Below are positions 52,220 through 59,745 of a stretch of 64,000 nucleotides of DNA, piece by piece. This DNA is from Anaerostipes rhamnosivorans (GTDB taxonomy: Bacteria; Bacillota; Clostridia; Lachnospirales; Lachnospiraceae). A program made the translations under genes and the position numbers. The DNA lies in NCBI RefSeq assembly GCF_005280655.1, contig NZ_CP040058.1:1526001-1590000 (forward strand), given 5' to 3'. The notes below the pieces were generated by a model, which had not been told where the DNA came from, made no database searches, and saw only the letters and a program-made list of their open reading frames with translations. How positions within the stretch are numbered: the first letter of the stretch is position 1; every line of letters starts with the position of its first letter.

Positions 52220-53809
52220 ATGCGTAAACCAGAAAAAAAGGGCACGAAAGTGCAGGTTATGACTGCAAGAGAGGCTGTAGAATTAATAGATGACGGAGAT
52301 ACTCTGGCAGTTTGCGGAGCCGGAGGAGGCATCGTAGATCCGTCTTCATTGATCGAAGCTCTGAAAGACAGATATGTGGAGACAAAGGAGCCCAAAAATT
52401 TGACGCTGTGGCATTCCAGCGGATTAGGAGACCGTGGGGACCGCGGAATGTCACCGCTGGCTCAAAAAGGCATGGTGAAGCGTGCGATCGGAGGACACTG
52501 GGGGCAGTCACCGCGTCTGGCTGAGATGGCAGAGAAAAATGAGATTGAAGCCTATAATTTTCCGCAGGGAGTCATGGCACAGCTGGTCAGAAGCGCAGCC
52601 GCCGGCCATCCCGGTATTTTATCTCATGTGGGGCTTGGAACCTTTGTGGATCCTAGAAATGAAGGCGGTAAATTAAATGATGTGACACAAGAAGATCTCA
52701 TCCGTCTGATGGAGATAGAAGGGAAGGAGTGGCTGTTTTATCCGGCAGTTCCTTTAGATGTATGCTTTATACGTGCTACAACTGTGGACACAGAAGGTTA
52801 TGCTTCTCTGGAAGATGAGATTACTTATATGGATATTCTGGCAACGGCCCAGGCAGTCCATAACAATGGAGGTCTTGTGATTCTGCAGGCAAAACGTGTC
52901 GTAAAAGCCGGAAGCATCCATCCGAAAAAAGTGACCATTCCTGGATATCTTGTAGATGTTGTCGTTGTAAATCCGGAGCAGGAACAGCTTTACAATGGCT
53001 CTGACCGGTTCTTTTCCGGAGACTATACTGCAGAGGATGGAGAAGTAGAACCTCTTCTGCTGGACCAGAGGAAAGTTGTTGCACGGCGTGCTCTGATGGA
53101 GATCGCACCGGGCAACGTGGGCAATGTAGGTGTAGGAATCGCCGATGGTATCGGAACAGTTGCAAGAGAAGAAGGAGTAGGAGATAAATTTACACTGACC
53201 GTAGAGACTGGCCCGGTGGGAGGTGCTACTGCCCAGGGAATTTTCTTTGGAGCAAGTATTAACTCAAAGGCGCTGATGTCTATGCCGGCGCAGTTTGACT
53301 TTTATGACGGAGGCGGACTGGAGGTAGCTTTCTTAAGCTTTGCTGAGCTGGATGCAAAAGGAAATGTCAACGTACATAAATTTAACGGAAAGATTATGGG
53401 AACCGGAGGGTTTGTAAATATTTGTGCAGGTTCTAAAAAAGTGGTACTGTGCGGAACACTGCGTGCCGGTGGACTGAAGACAGAAGTCGGTGACGGGAAA
53501 ATAAAGATCCAACAGGAAGGAAAATTTGAAAAAATGGTTCCTGAATGTTCTGAGATTACGTTCAGCGGAGAACAGGCATTAAAGCAGGGGCAGGAAGTCG
53601 TATTTATCACAGAGCGGGCCGTATTCTGTCTCACAGAAGAAGGTGTTGTCCTTACAGAGGCTGCTCCGGGTGTAGATATCAAAAAAGATATCATAGATCA
53701 GATGGGATTTGAACCAATTGTTTCAGAAAATCTGAAACAGATGGATCAAAGAATCTTTACCGAAGGAGTCATGGGTATTCATGATGAGTTCATGAAAGGT
53801 TCATTTTAG
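52220..53809 (+). CDS. YdiF-like family I CoA-transferase (fused alpha-beta)
   Basis: 529 residues containing both halves of a family I CoA-transferase: the alpha half with AVCGAGGGIVDPSSLIEAL and the beta half with the catalytic Glu329 in LTVETGPVGG, then MPAQFDFYDGGGLEVAFL. Relatives (E. coli YdiF, propionate CoA-transferase) move CoA from acetyl-CoA or other short acyl-CoA to a carboxylic acid through a glutamyl-CoA thioester. In this operon it probably activates a hydroaromatic acid (inference). The ATG at 52220 is seven bases after AGGAGG; a TTG at 52214 is too close. Confidence 0.9.
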   Translation: MRKPEKKGTKVQVMTAREAVELIDDGDTLAVCGAGGGIVDPSSLIEALKDRYVETKEPKNLTLWHSSGLGDRGDRGMSPLAQKGMVKRAIGGHWGQSPRLAEMAEKNEIEAYNFPQGVMAQLVRSAAAGHPGILSHVGLGTFVDPRNEGGKLNDVTQEDLIRLMEIEGKEWLFYPAVPLDVCFIRATTVDTEGYASLEDEITYMDILATAQAVHNNGGLVILQAKRVVKAGSIHPKKVTIPGYLVDVVVVNPEQEQLYNGSDRFFSGDYTAEDGEVEPLLLDQRKVVARRALMEIAPGNVGNVGVGIADGIGTVAREEGVGDKFTLTVETGPVGGATAQGIFFGASINSKALMSMPAQFDFYDGGGLEVAFLSFAELDAKGNVNVHKFNGKIMGTGGFVNICAGSKKVVLCGTLRAGGLKTEVGDGKIKIQQEGKFEKMVPECSEITFSGEQALKQGQEVVFITERAVFCLTEEGVVLTEAAPGVDIKKDIIDQMGFEPIVSENLKQMDQRIFTEGVMGIHDEFMKGSF

Positions 53810-53861
53810 AAAACAGCAGTAAAGTAAATGATGAAGTAAATGTGAAAAAAAGGAGATTATT

Positions 53862-54314
53862 ATGAGCAAAATTGCAAAAGTTGAAATTCCACTGCATGTT
53901 GGCGATACAGCTGAATTTACAAAAACAGTGACAGAAACAGATGTTTATTTATTTGGCGGTATTACAGCAGATTACAGCCAGATGCATTTTAATGAAGAAT
54001 ATATGAAAAAGACAATGTATGGAACACGGATTGTCCATGGAATTCTTACATTTGCTATTGGCTGTACGGCATCTACAAAAATTCAGGAACAGGTAAAATC
54101 ACCAGTGCCGAGTGCTTCTTATGGATATGACAGACTCCGTTTTATTAAACCGGTATTTTTTGGTGATACCTTGACATGCAGATATACAGTAGATAGAGTG
54201 GAAGAAGAGACAAATAAAACATTCTCTAAACTGGAGATATTTAACCAGCATGGCGAGATCGTCGTTGCAGCGGTACATATTCTTAAGTTCTTCCCGCTGG
54301 AAGATGACAAATAA
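53862..54314 (+). CDS. MaoC-like hotdog-fold hydratase
   Basis: 150 residues. The hydratase-2 motif is visible as TADYSQMHFNEEYM with GTRIVHGILTFAIG: an aspartate and histidine in the overhanging segment of the hotdog fold. Such enzymes hydrate or dehydrate enoyl-CoA. Placed after the CoA-transferase, it could remove water from a ring hydroxyl of a CoA-activated shikimate-like acid (inference). Confidence 0.87.
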   Translation: MSKIAKVEIPLHVGDTAEFTKTVTETDVYLFGGITADYSQMHFNEEYMKKTMYGTRIVHGILTFAIGCTASTKIQEQVKSPVPSASYGYDRLRFIKPVFFGDTLTCRYTVDRVEEETNKTFSKLEIFNQHGEIVVAAVHILKFFPLEDDK

Positions 54315-54352
54315 CTAAAAATAATTAGATTCAGAAGAAAAGGAGAATATCA

Positions 54353-55306
54353 ATGAAAATTTGTATGTTGGGAACCGGTTCTCTTGGAAGCACAATTGGA
54401 GGCACTTTAGCACAGGGTGGGTCTGAAGTTTATTTTGTGGACCAATGGAAGGAACACATAGATAAGATCAATGAAAACGGTCTGAAAATGACAGATGAAA
54501 AGGAAGATTGGTTTGTAAAGGTGGATGCCCGGACTTCGGCAGAAGGGATAGGGCCAGTGGATCTGGTGATCGTACTTGTAAAATCATTTGCAACCAAAGA
54601 AGCGGTGGCACAGCTTAAAGAGACGAATGTCATTGGGCCGGAGACTCTTGTCATGTCCCTTCAAAACGGCCTGGGCAATGAAGAGACAATTGCAGAAGTC
54701 GTTGGAGAAGAAAATGTCATCAGCGGCAAAACTTATGTAGGAGGACGTCTTCTGGAACCTGGATATGTCAGTGCGGGAGTTCAAGGCAAATATACTTATA
54801 TAGGCGAGCTGACAGGAAAGATCACAGACAGGATTCAGGCAGTATGTGAGGAGTTTAATAAAGCCGGATTGTTGTGTGAAGTCAGTGATAATATCAAAGG
54901 ACTGATTTGGGATAAGCTGCTGATCAATGTGGCTGCAGGGGCCCTTTGCGGTATTACCAGACTTCCTTACGGGCCGTTATATGAAGAGGATTATATTAAG
55001 GATACAGCAGTTGAAGCCATCCAGGAAGGGATTAACGTGGCCAAAGCTGCCGGAGTAAAATTAAAATCAGAAGATCCTGAATACGCATGGTATGCTGCCA
55101 GTGAGGGACTTCCTGGAACATTCAAGACTTCCATTTTACAAAGCCTTGAAATGAAACGCCCAACAGAAATTGATTTTATTAACGGTTCCGTTGTAGAGTG
55201 GGGTAAAAAATTCGGTATTGCAACACCAGTTAACAAGACACTCGTGACATGCGTAAAAGGAATTGAAAAATTTTTGCTGGAATATGAACCGGGTCTGGAA
55301 AAATAG
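54353..55306 (+). CDS. Ketopantoate reductase-family oxidoreductase
   Basis: 317 residues. Rossmann motif MLGTGSLGSTIGGTLAQGG at the N-terminus, LVKSFATKEAV (the catalytic Lys region), SLQNGLGNEE, and the helical C-terminal domain with LIWDKLLINVAAGALCGIT. The family fold is 2-dehydropantoate 2-reductase, but the operon has no pantothenate genes, so it more likely acts on another 2-oxo or ring-keto acid. Spacing to neighbours is short (38 and 9 bases). Confidence 0.85.
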   Translation: MKICMLGTGSLGSTIGGTLAQGGSEVYFVDQWKEHIDKINENGLKMTDEKEDWFVKVDARTSAEGIGPVDLVIVLVKSFATKEAVAQLKETNVIGPETLVMSLQNGLGNEETIAEVVGEENVISGKTYVGGRLLEPGYVSAGVQGKYTYIGELTGKITDRIQAVCEEFNKAGLLCEVSDNIKGLIWDKLLINVAAGALCGITRLPYGPLYEEDYIKDTAVEAIQEGINVAKAAGVKLKSEDPEYAWYAASEGLPGTFKTSILQSLEMKRPTEIDFINGSVVEWGKKFGIATPVNKTLVTCVKGIEKFLLEYEPGLEK

Positions 55307-55315
55307 GAGGATAAA

Positions 55316-55690
55316 ATGGCTTCATATTTAGAACACATGGCCCTCCGGGTAAAAGATCTGGATTGGCATATTCGGTTTTTTGAAGAAGTATTTGATATGC
55401 CGGTGCGTATGGAATTGGGAGAGGCACCAAACAGAAAGGTATGGCTTCACGCTGGAATACAGCTGAATGAGACGATTGATTATGAAGGACCGGAAGGCCG
55501 TGCGGATCATATGGGAATTATGACAGAAGATGTAGATGAAGTTTTAGAGAAGGCTTATCGTTTGGGAGTAAAAGAACTGCCTCAGGGACATAATTGGTTT
55601 ACACTTCCTAGCGGGCTGTGTATTGAGGTTATTGCCGGTAAAAGGGATGTACTGAAAGAGATTATAGAGAAAAAGCCTTGGATAGAATAA
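55316..55690 (+). CDS. Glyoxalase/VOC-fold protein in the CoA-transferase operon
   Basis: 124 residues: EHMALRVKDLDWHIRFFEEVF at the start, RKVWLHAGIQLNE, RADHMGIMTEDVDEVLEKAY, and GLCIEVIAGKRD at the end, consistent with two VOC modules and metal-ligand His/Glu. The substrate is unknown; epimerase, dioxygenase-like or lyase roles are all possible in the fold. It lies between the reductase and the type II dehydroquinase genes. Confidence 0.82.
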   Translation: MASYLEHMALRVKDLDWHIRFFEEVFDMPVRMELGEAPNRKVWLHAGIQLNETIDYEGPEGRADHMGIMTEDVDEVLEKAYRLGVKELPQGHNWFTLPSGLCIEVIAGKRDVLKEIIEKKPWIE

Positions 55691-55704
55691 CGGAGGAATT
55701 GAAA

Positions 55705-56154
55705 ATGAAAAAAATAATGATGCTTCACTGTGTTAATCACAATATGTACGGTAAACGTGACCCGGAGCAGTATGGAACTATTACCTTAGATGAGATTAAT
55801 GAATTGATTGCACAGACGGCAAAAGAGACTGGGATTCAGGTGGATACTTTTCAAAGCAATCATGAAGGTGAAATGGTAGATAAAATACACCAGGTATTCT
55901 ACGAAAAGTATGACGGTGTCATCATCAACCCAGGCGCATGGACTCATTATAACTATGCCATTCATGATGCGCTGGAAATATTAGAGTGCCCAATTCTTGA
56001 GGTCCATATGTCAAATATCTTTAACAGAGAAGATTTTCGCTCCCACTCAGTTATAGCTCCTGTTGCGGCAGGAATGATAGCAGGAATGGGCGAATCAGCT
56101 TATACTCTTGCAGTTAAAGCCTTTGGTGAAATGTTTAAGAGAACAAGTAACTAA
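55705..56154 (+). CDS. aroQ: Divergent type II 3-dehydroquinate dehydratase
   Basis: 149 residues of the small dodecameric dehydroquinase family. Catalytic-type residues are retained at Asn11, Arg18 and Tyr23 (GKRDPEQYG), Asn75 and His81 (NPGAWTHYNYA), His101 (EVHMSNIFNREDF), Arg108 and Arg112. The usual N-terminal NGPNLNLLG signature is altered to HCVNHNMYG, so this is a distant branch and may have a changed substrate. GGAGG precedes the ATG at 55705. It closes the MFS3-CoA-transferase operon. Confidence 0.85.
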   Translation: MKKIMMLHCVNHNMYGKRDPEQYGTITLDEINELIAQTAKETGIQVDTFQSNHEGEMVDKIHQVFYEKYDGVIINPGAWTHYNYAIHDALEILECPILEVHMSNIFNREDFRSHSVIAPVAAGMIAGMGESAYTLAVKAFGEMFKRTSN

Positions 56155-56221
56155 AATTTGACCACAACAAATAATAAGGCCGATCCCTCTCTACGAAAGA
56201 GAAGTACTTTAAGTCAATAAC

Positions 56222-56250
56222 TTGCACCGGTAGAAGTTTTACTATATAAT
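56222..56250 (+). promoter_or_regulatory. Promoter of the orphan binding-protein gene
   Basis: TTGCAC (56222-56227) and TATAAT (56245-56250) are 17 bases apart. CCGGTA with a similar AT-rich continuation occurs at 56227 and 56264, one copy touching the -35 and one downstream of the start; these may be operator half-sites. Confidence 0.55.
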
Positions 56251-56312
56251 AAAGAAAATATTGCCGGTAAAATTATTGGCGAACACTGGTGAGGGGGAAT
56301 ATATACCAGATT

Positions 56313-57302
56313 ATGAATAAAAAGTACGGTGCGGCTGTTTTACTTTTGCTGTGTGTCTTGATGCTGGCCTCGTGCAGGGGAAACCGTGACAAGAACAAAA
56401 AACAGACAAAAGAAGAGTCATATACAGTGATAAAAGATTCTACCGGGCGAAAAGTAAAGATAAAAAAAGAACCGGAAAAAGTAGTAGCGTTATCGGCTTC
56501 CCTGTCGGATGTATGGCTGCTCTCCGGAGGAGAGTTATGCGGAACTACTGCAGATGTGCTGGAAGAAGAGGTAGTTCACGAAAATCTTAACAAAAAAGAG
56601 ATTAAAAACGTTGGTTCTGTCAAACATCCGGATCTGGATGCTATTCTCTCCCTAAAGCCGGATTTAGTTCTGGTTTCAGGAAACATTGAGGAACAGATGG
56701 ATACAGCTGAGACTCTGAAGGAAGAAAAAATTCCATATTATATTGTCAGGATGAATACGCTGGACGATTTCCTGACTGTTTTAAAGGAAATGACGGAAGT
56801 AACCGGCGAAGAGGATAATTATGAAGAGTATGGGGAGAAAGCAAGGGAGGAAGCGGATTATCTGCTGAAACAAGTACCAAAAGGCAGGAAAATATCTGCG
56901 CTGGTGCTCAGAGCTTATTCCACAGATGTTAAGGTAAAGACAGAGGAAAATGTAGTCTGCAATATCCTGCAGGACATCGGAGTAGAGAATGTAGCGTCGA
57001 ACAATAAAAATCTTGTGGAAAATAAGACTCCTTCACTGGAAGCGATATCTAAAAGCGATCCGGATTATATTTTTGTTACAACCATGGGAGATAGAAAGCT
57101 TGCCTTAAAGAAGCTTCATGATACTTTGGAAACAGAGTCCGGATGGGAGGATCTGAAGGCCGTGAAGGAAAAGCGCTTTGTTATTCTTCCAAAAGAGCTG
57201 TATCAGTATAAGCCAAACAGCCGGTGGAGCGAAGCTTATGAGTATATTCTGTCGATTGTATATCCTGATACTTTTCATTTGGCATTGGAAGAGAGTAAAT
57301 AA
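56313..57302 (+). CDS. Periplasmic-binding-protein-like lipoprotein (Fe-siderophore/cobalamin type)
   Basis: 329 residues. Signal peptide with lipobox LASC, then the two-lobed class III binding fold linked by a long helix (VIKDSTGRKVKIKKEPEKVV, HPDLDAILSLKPDLVLVSG, SDPDYIFVTTMGDRK). The ligand group is iron-siderophore, heme or cobalamin, not determinable here. No permease or ATPase gene is near, so it is an orphan. The ATG at 56313 gives a clean signal peptide but is 16 bases from GAGGGG; a GTG at 56289 is an alternative. Confidence 0.85.
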   Translation: MNKKYGAAVLLLLCVLMLASCRGNRDKNKKQTKEESYTVIKDSTGRKVKIKKEPEKVVALSASLSDVWLLSGGELCGTTADVLEEEVVHENLNKKEIKNVGSVKHPDLDAILSLKPDLVLVSGNIEEQMDTAETLKEEKIPYYIVRMNTLDDFLTVLKEMTEVTGEEDNYEEYGEKAREEADYLLKQVPKGRKISALVLRAYSTDVKVKTEENVVCNILQDIGVENVASNNKNLVENKTPSLEAISKSDPDYIFVTTMGDRKLALKKLHDTLETESGWEDLKAVKEKRFVILPKELYQYKPNSRWSEAYEYILSIVYPDTFHLALEESK

Positions 57303-57347
57303 ATAATTATAAAATAATACATTAAGAGAAGACAAAACATAAAAAGC

Positions 57348-57396
57348 ACCCCATTGAACAATGTTAAAAGCATTGATTCCAATGGGGTTGTTTTTA
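57348..57396. terminator. Terminator between the binding protein and the siroheme reductase genes
   Basis: ACCCCATTG pairs with CAATGGGGT, with further pairing inside (AATG/CATT), followed by TTGTTTTTATTTT. It serves convergent genes. Confidence 0.85.
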
Positions 57397-58935
57397 TTTT
57401 GTGTATTTTTGGATGATAACTTTCAGGGCATCCGGATTATCTTTTATCCAGTCAGAATATGAATTGTAATTTTTTTGCACTGTCTGTCCGATTTCTATTA
57501 AGAAGTCCGGAATATCTGTTTCCAAAATGGTTCCGGCATCTTCCCCGAACTGTGCATTGTCCTGTGTTTCCTCTCCGCCGATATACAGCTGGAAGGCTGG
57601 AAGAGGTTTTTTATCAATAACCTTTGTGGCTCCACGGAAGCCAAGGGTTCCAATCTGGTGAGTCCCGCAGGAGGATGGACAGCCGGAAATATGGATCTTC
57701 GGGAGCACATCATTCGGAAAATCTAAGGGACGGATCTTATCCATGACAGCTTTATAGAGTTTTTGAGAGTCTCTTAGGCCTACTTGACAGATTTTGCTGC
57801 CAATACAGGCGACAGATGTCTCAAACAGGTTGGATGCACTGTCTTTGGTAAGTTCCAGGAGTTCCAGGGCTTCATCTTTGTTGCAGTTGATGAAATAAAG
57901 GCTTTCGTCCGGGGAGATTCTCAGGACCACCTGGTCCATCTTCTGTACTGCTTTATATATCGGTGCAATCAGCTCCGGCGGGATATTACCTCCAAACGGA
58001 TGATATAAAACGCTGTAAAGACCATCCTGTTTCTGGGCAGTAATCCGGAAGTTTTCCTCAAGGAAACCACAGCCTTCTTTTGTTACAGGAACTTCCTGAA
58101 CATTGAGGTCAAGAGAATCTTCAGCCATTGACTTGCTGAGGTTTTCAAGAAATGCAGCCCGGTAGCCTTCCTGGCCCAAAGTATCCTGCATATAACGTGT
58201 TCTGGCTTTCCCACGGTTTTCATAGTTCCCATGCTGTATAAATGTCATAATCATTGCTTTGATATAGTACAGCACTTTCGATGGGTCGATCCCTTCTTCC
58301 ACGAGTACGCCCATTTTAGGGTTATTACCAAGACCGCCGGCACTGTAAACGTCGAAGGTGTGATCCTTGCGTGCAACAAATCCAAGATCACGGAAGGTGG
58401 CATGTGTTACATTCTTTGGAGAATTAGAAAAACATACTTTCAGCTTTCTAGGCATTTTCACTTGTTTAATGAAAGTCAGAAGATAATCGGCGGCTTCCCT
58501 GGCATATGGAAGCACGTCAAAGTATTCCTCTTTTTCTACACCGGAGAGAGGGGAAACCATGACATTTCTGGGAAAATCACCTCCGCCGCCTCTGGTGATA
58601 ATATCGTGCTCAAACGCTTCTTCGATGAGGGAAGAGACGGTAACATCATTTAGGTTGTGTACCTGTATAGTTTGACAGGTGGTCAAATGGAGTTTGTCTA
58701 TCTTATATTTTTCAACACTGTCCGCAATAAAGAGGAGTTTATCTTTTGTGATTTCTCCTCCGGTAAACCGAAGCCTCAGCATACTGGAACCGCCGCCTCT
58801 CTGTGCGTAGCTTCCAAATCCTCCTGAAAAACCTTTATAATCTTTAACACTGATCTCCTTTTGATAAAACTTTCTGGTCATTAGATGAAATTCGGCTAGA
58901 TCAGCCTGAAATTCTTTTTTTAATTCCTGATCCAT
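57394..58935 (-). CDS. Ferredoxin-type nitrite/sulfite reductase
   Basis: 513 residues with the two-fold repeated siroheme reductase architecture. N-terminal half: ferredoxin-like domain and LHLTTCQTIQVHNL. C-terminal cluster ligands: CIGSKIC and GCPSSCGTHQIG, which bind the 4Fe-4S/siroheme pair. The size fits a monomeric ferredoxin-dependent enzyme and not AsrC. Whether it reduces nitrite or sulfite cannot be told. AAAGGAG six bases upstream fixes the ATG at 58935. It stands alone. Confidence 0.9.
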   Translation of the reverse strand: MDQELKKEFQADLAEFHLMTRKFYQKEISVKDYKGFSGGFGSYAQRGGGSSMLRLRFTGGEITKDKLLFIADSVEKYKIDKLHLTTCQTIQVHNLNDVTVSSLIEEAFEHDIITRGGGGDFPRNVMVSPLSGVEKEEYFDVLPYAREAADYLLTFIKQVKMPRKLKVCFSNSPKNVTHATFRDLGFVARKDHTFDVYSAGGLGNNPKMGVLVEEGIDPSKVLYYIKAMIMTFIQHGNYENRGKARTRYMQDTLGQEGYRAAFLENLSKSMAEDSLDLNVQEVPVTKEGCGFLEENFRITAQKQDGLYSVLYHPFGGNIPPELIAPIYKAVQKMDQVVLRISPDESLYFINCNKDEALELLELTKDSASNLFETSVACIGSKICQVGLRDSQKLYKAVMDKIRPLDFPNDVLPKIHISGCPSSCGTHQIGTLGFRGATKVIDKKPLPAFQLYIGGEETQDNAQFGEDAGTILETDIPDFLIEIGQTVQKNYNSYSDWIKDNPDALKVIIQKYTK

Positions 58936-59080
58936 GTTATTCTCCTTTGTCATATAATTAACGGTATTCTAATTATAGCATTTCTCCTAATGCACGTCCA
59001 CATTCAGGTAAATTTGGCTTTTTTTCAGTTATATGCTAGAATAGGACAAAAGAAAAAATAAAGGATGGATATACGATAAG

Positions 59081-59581
59081 ATGTTTGAGAAGTTTTACCC
59101 GAATGAATATATGGACAGCACCTATTCCATTGACTTTAAAGATTATTATGAAAAAGGATACAGGGGAGTCCTGTTTGATGTAGACAATACACTTGTGCCG
59201 CACAATGCACCTGCAGATGACCGGGCGATCTGTTTTTTTAGGGAATTAAAAGAGATTGGTTTTAATTTTTGCTTTATGTCCAATAACAAGGAGCCCAGGG
59301 TGAAGAAGTTCTGCGAGGCAGTGGAAGGGACCTACTATATTTATAAGGCGAACAAGCCTATGGTGGGAAGTTATGAGAAGGGCATGAAGCTGATGGGAAC
59401 AGACCGGTCTAATACACTGTTTGTGGGAGACCAGCTGTTTACGGATGTCTACGGGGCCAATAGGGCCAATGTTTACAGTATCCTTGTAAAGCCCATGAAT
59501 CCAAAAGAGGAGATACAGATCGTACTGAAACGGTATCTTGAGAGGATTGTTCTGCATTTCTATAAGAAAAAATTGAAATAA
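59081..59581 (+). CDS. YqeG-family HAD IIIA phosphatase
   Basis: 166 residues. HAD motif I is LFDVDNTLVPHN; FCFMSNNK is motif II; KANKPM and FVGDQLFTDVYGAN are motifs III/IV. This is the YqeG group, which in Bacillus lies in an operon with yqeH and aroE; a phosphatidylglycerophosphatase role has been proposed for relatives. Here it is isolated between the siroheme reductase and flavoenzyme 2. Confidence 0.88.
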   Translation: MFEKFYPNEYMDSTYSIDFKDYYEKGYRGVLFDVDNTLVPHNAPADDRAICFFRELKEIGFNFCFMSNNKEPRVKKFCEAVEGTYYIYKANKPMVGSYEKGMKLMGTDRSNTLFVGDQLFTDVYGANRANVYSILVKPMNPKEEIQIVLKRYLERIVLHFYKKKLK

Positions 59582-59670
59582 TGCATGATTGCTCTGCCAA
59601 ACGTGAATCATTATATTCAGTCTATTAAATAGTTATATACGTTTGCAGGAAAACTTAAATAGTACGCAAT

Positions 59671-59722
59671 AAAAAAGGCCTTTGGCATCAAATGATGATG
59701 TTTCCCAAAGGCCTTTTGTTCA
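59671..59722. terminator. Terminator after yqeG and flavoenzyme 2
   Basis: AAAAAAGGCCTTTGG pairs with CCAAAGGCCTTTT; inner CATCA/TGATG pairing extends it. It lies between convergent genes. Confidence 0.88.
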
Positions 59723-59745
59723 TTTATTTCATTATACCAGATGAA

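Noticed and set aside
56155..56312. Possible cobalamin riboswitch before the orphan binding-protein gene
   Set aside because: No B12-box or conserved core could be found; only a promoter and paired CCGGTA motifs are visible.
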